Source: Sediminibacterium ginsengisoli (lineage in GTDB: Bacteria > Bacteroidota > Bacteroidia > Chitinophagales > Chitinophagaceae). Taken from it: 64,000 nt of DNA. The stretch covers positions 62,001-126,000 of the forward strand of contig NZ_FUWH01000001.1 in NCBI RefSeq assembly GCF_900167075.1. The letters run 5' to 3'. The notes under the pieces are model-generated. The model saw only the letters and a program-made list of their open reading frames with translations. It was not told where the DNA came from and did not search any database. This document shows, piece by piece, positions 41,758-49,937 of this stretch. The position numbers and the translations under genes were made by a program. Every line of letters starts with the position of its first letter. Within the stretch, counting starts at the first letter, position 1.

Positions 41758-42750
41758 ATGCGCCTCCTGAAAAGAACCATCCTGGTCATTGCCATCATTG
41801 CCGTGATTTACCTGTTGGGGCCGCATCCGGCTCGTCCTGTTTACGGACTTACACTGCCGGCAGTGCCTGCTGAACCTGCAAAACTGGATGCTTATGTGAC
41901 GGCAATTGAAGCTGGTCACAAGATCAAACCCGACAACGAAGCGCGTATCGTATGGGCGGACAGTACAAAAAAGAAAACACCTTATGCCATCGTTTATCTC
42001 CATGGCTTCAGTGCCAGCCAGGAAGAGGGTAACCCGGTGCACAGGGATATTGCAAAACAGTTCGGCTGTAATCTTTATTTGTCGAGGCTTTCACAACATG
42101 GCATCGATACGGCAGATGCGTTGGTCAATCTCACTGTTGATAACCTCTGGGAGTCTGCCAGGGAGGCATATGCCATCGGGAAACAGCTTGGAGAGAAAGT
42201 AATACTGATGGGTACCTCAACCGGCGGAACGCTTGCATTGCAGCTGGCGGCGGCTTACCCGGAAATTGCAGGACTGGTGCTGCTGTCGCCCAATATTGCC
42301 ATCAATGATCCCAATGCCTGGATACTGAATAACCACTGGGGTGTGCAGGTCGCGCGGCTGGTAAAAAAATCGAAATTCAATACCTCAGCCAACCAGACGC
42401 CCGTATACAAGCAATACTGGACCTCTCAATACCGCCTGGAAGCCGCAGCAGAATTGCAGGAAATGCTGGAGACAAGCATGACCGATATTACGTTCCGGAA
42501 TGTAAAACAACCGCTCCTGTTGCTTTATTATTATAAGGATGAAGCACACCAGGACCCGGTTGTAAAAGTTTCTGCCATGAAAGAAATGTTCGGTGAAATA
42601 GCAACGCCGGCAGCGATGAAAAAAGAAGTGGCTATACCGGGAACGGAAAATCATGTACTGGGATCGGCTATCGTATCCAAAGATGTCGGAAGCGTAGAAA
42701 GGGAGATTAAAAATTTTCTTAAAGACGTAATGAAATTGCCGGTGCCGTAA
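41758..42750 (+). CDS. Membrane-anchored alpha/beta hydrolase
   Basis: This 330-residue protein has an N-terminal membrane anchor or signal (TILVIAIIAVIYLLG) and an alpha/beta hydrolase domain. VYLHGFSASQEE carries the HG oxyanion motif, GTSTGG is the nucleophile elbow (GxSxG), and a late His in GTENHVLG completes the triad. It resembles esterase/lipase proteins of the monoglyceride-lipase type. The substrate is not known. It is expressed away from typA and upstream of the FabH-like gene, 59 bp before its ATG. Confidence 0.82.
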   Translation: MRLLKRTILVIAIIAVIYLLGPHPARPVYGLTLPAVPAEPAKLDAYVTAIEAGHKIKPDNEARIVWADSTKKKTPYAIVYLHGFSASQEEGNPVHRDIAKQFGCNLYLSRLSQHGIDTADALVNLTVDNLWESAREAYAIGKQLGEKVILMGTSTGGTLALQLAAAYPEIAGLVLLSPNIAINDPNAWILNNHWGVQVARLVKKSKFNTSANQTPVYKQYWTSQYRLEAAAELQEMLETSMTDITFRNVKQPLLLLYYYKDEAHQDPVVKVSAMKEMFGEIATPAAMKKEVAIPGTENHVLGSAIVSKDVGSVEREIKNFLKDVMKLPVP

Positions 42751-42809
42751 TTTGCTCCCTGCGCTCGGCGAGTTTTCCTAACTTCACTTTTCAATCAAAC
42801 GATTTGTAT

Positions 42810-43856
42810 ATGCCATTGAGTAAAATAGCAGGTATTGGTATGTATGTACCCGAAAATGTAGTCACGAACCAGGACCTTACCCGCTATATGGATACTTCCG
42901 ACGAATGGATACAGGAGCGCACCGGCATCAGGGAGCGCAGATATGCGCACCGGACGGAAGAAACCACCACCACTATGGGTGTGAAAGCAGCAGAGATCGC
43001 CATTGAAAGAGCGGGAATACAGGCTGCAGATATAGACTTCATCATCTTCGCTACCTTATCTCCGGATTATTATTTTCCCGGCTGTGGTGTTTTGCTGCAG
43101 CGGGCAATGAAGATGAAAGAGATCGGTGCGCTGGATGTGCGCAACCAGTGCAGCGGTTTTGTGTATGCACTGAGCATTGCCGACCAGTTCATTAAAACAG
43201 GGATGTATAAAAATATTCTCGTGGTAGGAAGCGAGAAACATTCTTTCGGTCTCGATTTTTCAACCCGTGGCCGGAATGTTTCCGTGATCTTCGGCGATGG
43301 AGCGGGTGCTGTGGTATTACAGCCCACAGAAGAGGCCGGTCGCGGCATACTGAGCACACACCTGCACAGTGATGGCGAAGCAGCCGAGATACTGGCCATG
43401 TACAATCCAGGTACGCATGGCAATTACTGGGCTAAAGACCTTGCCGACTTCGACAACGCTGCGATCGGTGAAATGTTCATGAGTCATGCGATGATCGATA
43501 AAGCGCAGAATTTTCCTTTTATGGATGGCCCTTCGGTATTTAAAAAAGCCATAGTGAAATTTCCGGAAGTGGTGATGGAAGCGCTCGACAGGAACGGTCT
43601 TAATGCTTCGGACATAAACATGCTCATTCCGCACCAGGCCAACCTGCGGATCAGCCAGTTTGTGCAGCAGAAGCTGGGTCTGCGTGATGACCAGGTGTAT
43701 AACAATATTCAATCTTACGGAAATACAACGGCGGCATCCGTACCCATTGCCTTGTGCGAAGCGTGGGAGAAAGGGCTGATCAAAGAAAAAGATCTTGTAT
43801 GTCTAGCCGCTTTCGGCAGTGGATTTACATGGGCAAGCGCTTTATTGAGATGGTAA
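42810..43856 (+). CDS. Beta-ketoacyl-ACP synthase III-like protein
   Basis: This 348-residue thiolase-fold enzyme is of the FabH type. The catalytic Cys is in VRNQCSGFVYAL (C114), the His in LIPHQANLRI and the Asn in SYGNTTAAS. TSDEWIQERTGIRERR is the FabH N-terminal signature. It could start fatty-acid synthesis or make a specialised ketone or olefin as OleA-like paralogues do; nothing nearby supports a second oleABCD gene. The ATG at 42810 is preferred to a TTG six bases earlier. Confidence 0.88.
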   Translation: MPLSKIAGIGMYVPENVVTNQDLTRYMDTSDEWIQERTGIRERRYAHRTEETTTTMGVKAAEIAIERAGIQAADIDFIIFATLSPDYYFPGCGVLLQRAMKMKEIGALDVRNQCSGFVYALSIADQFIKTGMYKNILVVGSEKHSFGLDFSTRGRNVSVIFGDGAGAVVLQPTEEAGRGILSTHLHSDGEAAEILAMYNPGTHGNYWAKDLADFDNAAIGEMFMSHAMIDKAQNFPFMDGPSVFKKAIVKFPEVVMEALDRNGLNASDINMLIPHQANLRISQFVQQKLGLRDDQVYNNIQSYGNTTAASVPIALCEAWEKGLIKEKDLVCLAAFGSGFTWASALLRW

Positions 43857-43992
43857 TGCATAACAGGTTGTATCAATCACAAGCCGGTCATTTTCTTACG
43901 ATTAACAGGATTTTATACCAATCCGTGAAAAAAAAGTGTACCATTGAAGTTTTAGAACGAAGACCCGCAGAGCAGTTATTTAATTAGAGACG

Positions 43993-44910
43993 ATGGAAAG
44001 AAAAATTGTGTACCTGGTAAACCCTGTATCAGGTACTTCAAAGAAAGATGGGGTTAAAAAACTGGCAGAATCGGTAACTACCGCAAAAGGCATTCCTTAT
44101 GAGATCATGCATACCCATGCAAACGGAGACTACGACCTGCTGAAAGAAAAAATACTTGCAGAACATATTACGGATGTAGTGATCATCGGCGGCGACGGCA
44201 CCGTAAACCAGGTAACCAAAGCGTTGCATACATTACCTGTTAACTTTGGCATCATCCCGCTGGGCTCAGGTAACGGCCTCGCGCTGGCGGCTGGTATACC
44301 TTCAAAGACTGAACAGGCGCTGGACCTGATCTTTACAGGCAAAGCTGCTTATACAGATGCATTCATGGTGAACGATGAATACTCGTGCATGCTCAGCGGT
44401 ATGGGATTCGATGCGCAGGTAGCCTATGATTTTTCAACCAAAGGAACGCGCGGGCTGTTTACTTATGTACAGCAGAGTATCATCAATTATGTAAAAGCGC
44501 ATCCTTATCAGTATGAGATTGTGCTGGAAGATGGCTTCTCTTTTTTCTCAGATGCGTTTTTTATCAGTATCGCCAACAGTAACCAGTTTGGGAATAATGT
44601 TACCATTGCACCGCAGGCAAGCCTGAACGACGGATTGCTGGATATTGTAATTGTTCAGAAAATGAACAAGGCCCGGCTGCCGTTTGCGATCTTAAGGCAG
44701 ATCCGCGGAAATAATAAACTGCAGCAACTGGTGGAAGACATGAGCAAGAAGAATATCCTGTATTTCCAGACCTCTGCACTCCTGATCCGCAACCTCAAGC
44801 ACGCGCCGTTGCATATCGATGGCGAACCGAGGCCTACGGCGGATGAGTTCAATGTAAAAGTATTACGCAACTGCTTCAGGCTGATCAGGCCTCCGGAAGC
44901 AGGAAATTAA
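43993..44910 (+). CDS. Diacylglycerol/lipid kinase (YegS/DgkB type)
   Basis: This 305-residue protein has a DAGK catalytic domain. VYLVNPVSGTSKK, VIIGGDGTVNQVTKAL and PLGSGNGLALAAG are the ATP-binding and catalytic motifs. APLHIDGEPRP is the C-terminal domain motif. Such enzymes phosphorylate diacylglycerol or sphingoid lipids at the inner membrane; sphingolipids are common in Bacteroidota. Its original downstream terminator has been split by the cassette insertion. Confidence 0.9.
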   Translation: MERKIVYLVNPVSGTSKKDGVKKLAESVTTAKGIPYEIMHTHANGDYDLLKEKILAEHITDVVIIGGDGTVNQVTKALHTLPVNFGIIPLGSGNGLALAAGIPSKTEQALDLIFTGKAAYTDAFMVNDEYSCMLSGMGFDAQVAYDFSTKGTRGLFTYVQQSIINYVKAHPYQYEIVLEDGFSFFSDAFFISIANSNQFGNNVTIAPQASLNDGLLDIVIVQKMNKARLPFAILRQIRGNNKLQQLVEDMSKKNILYFQTSALLIRNLKHAPLHIDGEPRPTADEFNVKVLRNCFRLIRPPEAGN

Positions 44911-44916
44911 TGCAAT

Positions 44917-44931
44917 AAAAAAGCCGCTTTC
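44917..44931 (+). terminator. Left arm of a terminator split by insertion
   Basis: AAAAAAGCCGCTTTC here is the exact reverse complement of GAAAGCGGCTTTTTT at 46256-46270. With GTATGAAT (46248-46255) as loop these arms make a 15-bp bidirectional terminator between the convergent kinase and serS genes, now 1.3 kb apart. Confidence 0.9.
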
Positions 44932-45100
44932 GTTAAAGGCTTTGCGAAGGTTGGGGCATCGGGGTTCCCACTGCTGGCTTGGTCACTACAAACTCGATTA
45001 AATAAAGCCAATTACAAAAGCTGATTAAAATTCTCCCGTTTAAACGGGGACTGATGGGCTATACTCTGTCGCCCAACTTTTGCAAAACCAATGTTGGCTG
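44932..45100 (-). repeat. attC-like repeat A (end of cassette beta)
   Basis: This 169-bp repeat is closely similar to repeat B. Its outer parts form an imperfect palindrome: on the plus strand GGCTTTGCGAAGGTTGGG near the left end and CCCAACTTTTGCAAAACC near the right end. It ends GTTGGCTG (45093-45100), which is complementary to the cassette's start at 45691-45699. It differs from B by an extra ~16-bp palindromic insert around CCCGTTTAAACGGGG. Confidence 0.8.
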
Positions 45101-45113
45101 AAGTGCGATAAGA

Positions 45114-45431
45114 TTAAAGTTGCAGCAATTCCTTGAGCTTCTCATCTAATTGTCTCAACTCGTTTGATGTTAGCTTACCGAGCAGTCCCTTTGCTAATGA
45201 TCTGTCTAGTGTCGCAATCTTTGCAACACGAATCAAAGATTGCTTTCTGAGTCCGTTTTCAGCAGAAGGGTTAAGGATCATATCAGATTTGTCTTTCCAG
45301 TCAAGCTGACTAGTTACAAAACAAACGGTTATATCAGCGTCTGTTTCAACCAGGACAACGGCTGGTCGTAACTTTGTGCCGCTTAAATCTGTAAAAGGAA
45401 AAGTAATTAAAACAATGTCACCCTTAGTCAT
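45114..45431 (-). CDS. PemK/MazF family toxin
   Basis: This 105-residue endoribonuclease-type toxin has the N-terminal GDIVLITFPFTDLSGTKLRPAVVL, the PemK/MazF SH3-like barrel start with the conserved GDI and KxRPAVV motifs. RVAKIATLDRSLAKGLLGKL also fits the family. It overlaps its antitoxin gene by 8 bp. It sits in the second cassette of an integron-like array, where addiction modules are typical cargo that stabilises the array. Confidence 0.9.
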   Translation of the reverse strand: MTKGDIVLITFPFTDLSGTKLRPAVVLVETDADITVCFVTSQLDWKDKSDMILNPSAENGLRKQSLIRVAKIATLDRSLAKGLLGKLTSNELRQLDEKLKELLQL

Positions 45432-45654
45432 TGTAGACCTGTTTTAGGTCACCCAATGTGTAAAGGTCTTCTTCCTCTTGAAGAAAAGAGAAGGCTTTGC
45501 TGTCTGATGCCATTTTTTGCATAGACTCAACCAGCTTGTGGTCTTCGTATCGTTTGGACACGAAATCAGCAAAGTCAGAGATTTCCTCTGCTTTGTCTTC
45601 AGGTAGTCGATTTATGGCCTGAAGCGTCTTTTCAATAATAGCCTGACGTGTCAT
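45424..45654 (-). CDS. Antitoxin of the PemK-type pair
   Basis: This 76-residue, acidic, helical protein starts MTRQAIIEKTLQAINRLPEDKAEEI and is related in style to DUF2281-like antitoxins. It overlaps the toxin gene by 8 bp at its 3' end, the usual antitoxin-first order. The C-terminus (FLQEEEDLYTLGDL) is the likely toxin-binding part. TAACTTTA, a near match to the -7 box, lies just upstream inside the cassette, so it may carry its own promoter. Confidence 0.75.
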   Translation of the reverse strand: MTRQAIIEKTLQAINRLPEDKAEEISDFADFVSKRYEDHKLVESMQKMASDSKAFSFLQEEEDLYTLGDLKQVYND

Positions 45655-45699
45655 ATTGTAAAGTTATGCAAAAAAGATCAATTCAGCATTGCAGCCAAC

Positions 45700-45860
45700 G
45701 TTAAAGGCATTGCGAAGCTTGGGCCATCCGTGATCCCTCTGCTGGCTTGGCCACCACAAACCCGATTAGCGTAAGCCAAAATACAAAAGTCGATTAGAAT
45801 TCTAACTGATGATGGGCGAGATTCCGTTGCCGAGATTTTGCAAACCAATGTTATCGGCAG
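45700..45860 (-). repeat. attC-like repeat B (end of cassette alpha)
   Basis: This 161-bp copy shares with repeat A the blocks GTTAAAGGC, TTGCGAAG, CTGCTGGCTTGG, ACAAA-C-CGATTA, ACAAAAG and TTTTGCAAA-CCAATGTT. The right end reads GTTATCGGC (45850-45858), complementary at 7 of 9 bases to GCCCACAAC at the start of the same cassette (46239-46247). Confidence 0.8.
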
Positions 45861-45861
45861 T

Positions 45862-46164
45862 TTAGTCGAGATCAAAATGTATTTTAGTATCAGTCGCATC
45901 GAATAATTCAGTTGTAGCACCATCGCGGATGCCTATAATTTTTTCATCATCTGTCAAAATGACTTTATCGTAGCTGGAAATCAAAAAGCCAGCTATTTTA
46001 AAACCCAATTTTGATTGGTAGTCTTCCGGAGCAATTTTCGATTGCTCAAGTTCTCTATTGATAAGATTTATTTGCTCAGATAATACTCTATCAGTCACTT
46101 GAGCCGATGCCAAACTACTTCCTAATAGCTTTTCAAGTTGGTTTTGTTGAATTAATATATCCAT
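45862..46164 (-). CDS. Cassette-borne protein of unknown function
   Basis: This 100-residue soluble protein has a helical N-terminal half (QNQLEKLLGSSLASAQVTDR, EQINLINRELEQSK) and a beta-rich C-terminal half (KIAGFLISSYDKVILTDDEKIIG) ending in acidic residues. No family is recognised. It occupies the first cassette of the array in the same orientation as its repeat, as integron cassette genes do. Base composition is more AT-rich than that of the core genes. Confidence 0.6.
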   Translation of the reverse strand: MDILIQQNQLEKLLGSSLASAQVTDRVLSEQINLINRELEQSKIAPEDYQSKLGFKIAGFLISSYDKVILTDDEKIIGIRDGATTELFDATDTKIHFDLD

Positions 46165-46255
46165 ATGTGCTATTTAAGCTCTGTGAAAATTAATTCATGC
46201 GATTCTTTCATCCGAAAATTGGATATGCTTGAATAATTGCCCACAACGTATGAAT

Positions 46256-46270
46256 GAAAGCGGCTTTTTT
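46256..46270 (-). terminator. Right arm of the split terminator
   Basis: GAAAGCGGCTTTTTT matches the left arm at 44917-44931 in inverse orientation over 15 bases. It lies 16 bp after the serS stop, where a terminator for serS would be expected. Confidence 0.9.
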
Positions 46271-46285
46271 TATCTGGTACAAAAC

Positions 46286-47557
46286 CTATTGTATCATTTC
46301 TTTTCCAAAATAACGCTGCAGCGCTGCCGGAAGCCTGATGCCGTTTTCCTGCTGGTTGTTCTCGAGCAGGCAGGCCATGATGCGTGGCAATGCCAGTGAA
46401 CTTCCGTTGAGCGTATGCACCAGCTGTGTTTTACCCGATTCGTCTTTGAAGCGGCATTTCAAACGGTTGGCCTGGTAGCTTTCAAAATTACTCACACTGC
46501 TCACTTCCAGCCAGCGTTCCTGTGCGGCGCTGTATACTTCAAAGTCGTAGGTGATGGCGCTGGTAAAACTCATATCACCACCGCATAAACGTAGTATACG
46601 GTATGGCAGTTCCAAAGCCTGCAGCAGGCGTTCTACATGCAGTACCATTTCATCCAGTGCTTCATAACTTTTATCAGGATGTGCGATCTGTACGATCTCC
46701 ACTTTCTCAAACTGGTGCAGGCGGTTCAATCCGCGCACATCTTTACCGTAACTGCCAGCTTCCCTTCTGAAACAAGGGCTGTATGCCGTCATTTTAACCG
46801 GGAATTCATCTTCTTTCAGAATAGTATCGCGGTAAATATTGGTAACAGGTACTTCCGAAGTCGGGATCATATAGAAATCGTCTTCGGGCATATAATACAT
46901 CTGTCCTTCCTTGTCGGGCAGCTGACCGGTAGCGTATGCAGAAGCGGCATTCACCATGAAAGGCGGGAGTACTTCCTTATAACCGGCTTCGGTATTAAAA
47001 TCCAGGAAATACTGGATCAGGGCGCGTTGCAGCCTGGCGCCGTTGCCGGTATACACCGGGAAGCCGCTTCCGGTAATTTTATTACCGAGTTCGAAATCGA
47101 TCAGGTTGTATTTTTTGGCGAGGTCCCAGTGCGGCACAGCCGTTTCGGGCAGGTTCACAGCTACATCGCTCTGGCGAACCACCACATTGTCTTCCGGGGT
47201 TTTGCCTTCGGGCACCTGCGTGCTTGGCAGGTTTGGCAGTTGTACGAGAGAATCGTTCAGTTCCTTTTCCACTTTCGCCATCTGTTCTTTCAATGGTTCC
47301 AGCGAACTTTTCCAGTTAGCTACATCGGCTTTCAACGCTTCAGCGGCTTCTTTCTGCGCCTGCGCCATCAGTTTGCCGATCTCTTTGGAGGCGGCATTCA
47401 CCTTGGACTGCGTATTGTCGAACTCGGCCTGCAGTTTCTTTCTTTCATCGTCGAGCGCGATAATACTGTCTACCAGTTCCGTCTGCTTAAAATGCTTTAC
47501 AGCCAGTCTTTTTTTAACGTTCTCCGTATCGTTACGCAGAATACTCACCTGTAACAT
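46286..47557 (-). CDS. serS: Seryl-tRNA synthetase
   Basis: This 423-residue class II aminoacyl-tRNA synthetase has an N-terminal long coiled-coil arm (~30-110) that contacts the tRNA-Ser variable arm. Motif 2 is FRREAGSYGKDVRGLNRLHQFEK and motif 3 LNGSSLALPRIMACLLEN. TSEVPVTNIYRD is a typical SerRS substrate loop. The start was set at the ATG giving MLQVSILRNDTE, in agreement with other SerRS; an upstream in-frame start would overlap the promoter box. Confidence 0.97.
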   Translation of the reverse strand: MLQVSILRNDTENVKKRLAVKHFKQTELVDSIIALDDERKKLQAEFDNTQSKVNAASKEIGKLMAQAQKEAAEALKADVANWKSSLEPLKEQMAKVEKELNDSLVQLPNLPSTQVPEGKTPEDNVVVRQSDVAVNLPETAVPHWDLAKKYNLIDFELGNKITGSGFPVYTGNGARLQRALIQYFLDFNTEAGYKEVLPPFMVNAASAYATGQLPDKEGQMYYMPEDDFYMIPTSEVPVTNIYRDTILKEDEFPVKMTAYSPCFRREAGSYGKDVRGLNRLHQFEKVEIVQIAHPDKSYEALDEMVLHVERLLQALELPYRILRLCGGDMSFTSAITYDFEVYSAAQERWLEVSSVSNFESYQANRLKCRFKDESGKTQLVHTLNGSSLALPRIMACLLENNQQENGIRLPAALQRYFGKEMIQ

Positions 47558-47575
47558 AAAAGGATCAATTTGGCG

Positions 47576-47583
47576 CAAAGATA
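47576..47583 (-). promoter_or_regulatory. -7 promoter box of serS
   Basis: On the minus strand TATCTTTG matches TAnnTTTG, 18 bp before the serS ATG. No good -33 match is seen. Confidence 0.55.
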
Positions 47584-47739
47584 AGCTTTAGAACAAGTGC
47601 ATATGCGTAGCAATACGGTTTTTCGGCCGCACTGTTGCATGAGGATTTTTTTTAGTATAACTTGGGTAGCACATTATTGCACCGGAAGAGGCTGGACTGA
47701 CGGGGCTGACCGGGATAATGTTTGTTACGGTTGAGGCCG

Positions 47740-49935
47740 ATGAAAAAATCTTTCATATATAAGCTTTCGCTCGTATTTGTTATCACGCTGGTCGTTATCA
47801 TGGGCAGTGGCTGGCTGGCCTATATCAATAACGACAGAGCAAAGAAGATCTCCGCCTGGATCGTGCATACGGAAACGGTGCTGGATATTACCAATCAGAC
47901 TTTTTCGCTGATACAGGATGTGGAAACACGTTCCCGGGGCTTTGCGCTCACCGGCGACGTTGATTTTCTTGGTGATCAGGATGGCACAAAGGCAAAGATT
48001 TACAGCAATCTGGATACACTCCGGTACTTAACAGCTGATAATCCGCTGCAGAATGTGAGGATTGATTCCCTTGGTTTGTATGTGAGAAAAAGGATGGAGT
48101 TTGACCAAATGGTGGCAGATACCCGCCGCAGCAGCGGTATAGCAACAGCTGCAGATCTGATTTCCCAAAGGACCGGGAAATTATACATGGACCGGATCCG
48201 GCAGCTCATTGTTCAACTGCAGGCGGAGGAAAAAAGGCTGCTGGAGGAACGGCGCTCTGCCAATATTGCTACCACGCAACGGGTTAACCTGATCCTGCTC
48301 CTGCTTTTTGCAGCAACTATAGTGATAGTGGTACTTTCTTTTATTGCTATCCGTAATTATCTACGGGATCAGAAACGCCATCAGCTGGAGCTCGAAGAAT
48401 GGACGGCCGGCCTGGAAGAGAAAATAAAAATGCGGACGGAAGATATTACCCGGAACGAGCGCCGGTTCCGGAATATCATAGAGAACGGTAACGATGTGAT
48501 CATCCTGCAGGATAGCGCAGGCATGATCGTTTACCAGAGCCCTTCTGCAGAGCGGATTATAGGCTGGTCAGGCGAAATGCCGGGACACAGGCTTGAAGTT
48601 CATCCGCAGGACCATGTATTACTGTCGGAAAAAGAGCAGGAGGCAAAGCAGCATCCGGGTACACCTATCCGCCTTACACTTCGTCTCAGGCACCAGCAGG
48701 GCTATTACATATGGATAGAAGGGATATTGAATGCACTTTTTCACGATGAATCGGTGCATGGTATGCTGCTTAACTTCAGGGATATCACAGAGCGGGTTAA
48801 ATCGGAACAGAAGCTTCGCGAAACGTTGAAAGAAGTATCCGATTACAAATATGCGCTTGATACCGCCTGCATTATAGCTATCACCGACCAGAAAGGCGTG
48901 ATCAGGCAGGTGAACGAAAATTTCTGCCGGATATCGCAGTATACTCCCGAAGAACTGATCGGCCAGGATCACCGGATCGTTAACTCGCAATATCATCCTC
49001 CCGAATTCATAAAAAATCTCTGGGTAACCATAGCGAACGGCAAAACCTGGTCGGGCGAGATCCGGAACAAGGCAAAGGACGGAACTTACTACTGGGTGGC
49101 AACTACTATTATCCCCTTCCTGGATGAGCGGGGAAAACCCTATCAGTATATGGCTATCAGGGAAGACATCACAGACCGGAAAAAAGCAGAAGAGCAGATC
49201 CGGCAGATGACCGGAGAACTGGAAGAAAGGGTGAAAATGCGTACCCAGCAATTGCAGGAAGCTAACCAGGAGCTGGAATCCTTCACTTATTCCGTATCGC
49301 ATGACCTGCGGGCGCCGTTACGGTCGATCGACGGCTTTACGCGGATTCTTTCAGAAGATTATACAGATAAGCTCGATGACGAAGCGAAAAGGCTGATGGA
49401 TATCGTATTGAAAAATGCGAAAAAAATGGCGAATCTGATAGACGATCTGCTGGCTTTCTCCAGGCTTGGAAAAAAGGAAATATCCAGGCGGAATTTTTCA
49501 ATGAATGAAATGGTACAGCAGGTATATGAAGATATTCTACCGTCAACTGAGGGCCGGGATATCAAATGGACGATAGCAGATTTGCCCGATGTGCCCGCCG
49601 ATACAGCAGCCCTGCGCCAGGTATGGGTAAATATTATTTCCAACGCAGTTAAATATACCCGTCACACCGAAAAAACAGAGATCACGATAGGTGCGGATGA
49701 AGAGGCGGATAAAGTGGTGTATTATGTAAAAGACAATGGCACCGGCTTCGACATGCAATATATAGAAAAGCTTTTCGGGGTATTCCAGCGGCTGCATTCC
49801 GAGCAGGAATTCGAGGGAACAGGGGTGGGGCTGGCCATGGTGCGGCGGATCATCAACAAACATGGCGGTGAAGTATGGGCAAAGGGCGAGCTGAATAAGG
49901 GAGCCACGCTTTATTTTTCATTACCTAAAACTTAA
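47740..49935 (+). CDS. CHASE3-PAS-PAS sensor histidine kinase
   Basis: This 731-residue inner-membrane kinase has TM1 (~8-27), a CHASE3 sensor domain (~30-175, with QDVETRSRGFALTGD), TM2 (~185-210) and a coiled linker. PAS1 (~240-350) and PAS2 (~370-490) follow. The HisKA has SVSHDLRAPLRSIDGF (H521), and the HATPase has NIISNAVKYT, DNGTGFD and GTGVGLAMVRR. This HisKA form is common in phytochrome-like kinases. The response regulator gene starts 2 bp after its stop. The signal is not known. Confidence 0.93.
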   Translation: MKKSFIYKLSLVFVITLVVIMGSGWLAYINNDRAKKISAWIVHTETVLDITNQTFSLIQDVETRSRGFALTGDVDFLGDQDGTKAKIYSNLDTLRYLTADNPLQNVRIDSLGLYVRKRMEFDQMVADTRRSSGIATAADLISQRTGKLYMDRIRQLIVQLQAEEKRLLEERRSANIATTQRVNLILLLLFAATIVIVVLSFIAIRNYLRDQKRHQLELEEWTAGLEEKIKMRTEDITRNERRFRNIIENGNDVIILQDSAGMIVYQSPSAERIIGWSGEMPGHRLEVHPQDHVLLSEKEQEAKQHPGTPIRLTLRLRHQQGYYIWIEGILNALFHDESVHGMLLNFRDITERVKSEQKLRETLKEVSDYKYALDTACIIAITDQKGVIRQVNENFCRISQYTPEELIGQDHRIVNSQYHPPEFIKNLWVTIANGKTWSGEIRNKAKDGTYYWVATTIIPFLDERGKPYQYMAIREDITDRKKAEEQIRQMTGELEERVKMRTQQLQEANQELESFTYSVSHDLRAPLRSIDGFTRILSEDYTDKLDDEAKRLMDIVLKNAKKMANLIDDLLAFSRLGKKEISRRNFSMNEMVQQVYEDILPSTEGRDIKWTIADLPDVPADTAALRQVWVNIISNAVKYTRHTEKTEITIGADEEADKVVYYVKDNGTGFDMQYIEKLFGVFQRLHSEQEFEGTGVGLAMVRRIINKHGGEVWAKGELNKGATLYFSLPKT

Positions 49936-49937
49936 AT

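Larger units (their letters stand above)
44931..46247 (-). mobile_element. Two-cassette integron-like (CALIN-type) array
   Basis: A 1,316-bp insertion interrupts the loop of the terminator between the kinase and serS. On the minus strand it reads: cassette alpha (one unknown gene plus repeat B, 548 bp), then cassette beta (antitoxin and toxin genes plus repeat A, 768 bp). The boundaries all read AAC-G|TT or AAC-G|target. The first bases of each cassette are complementary to the first bases of its own terminal repeat (8/8 for beta, 7/9 for alpha), as expected if attC is rebuilt on circularisation. No integrase or attI is seen. Confidence 0.75.

Noticed and set aside
43754..43987. 77-codon frame at the end of the FabH-like gene
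   Set aside because: Mostly overlaps the 3' end of the synthase in another frame; Arg/Lys-rich and without start signal.
45678..45923. 81-codon frame across repeat B
   Set aside because: It lies over the palindromic repeat and the cassette gene in another frame; no protein features.
44931..46247. Reading the inserted block as a transposon or insertion sequence
   Set aside because: No transposase, no terminal inverted repeats of the whole block and no target duplication beyond one G; the gene-repeat-gene-repeat order fits cassettes better.
46637..47554. 305-codon plus-strand frame opposite serS
   Set aside because: Pure antisense shadow of seryl-tRNA synthetase, rich in Phe/His/Arg with no domain.
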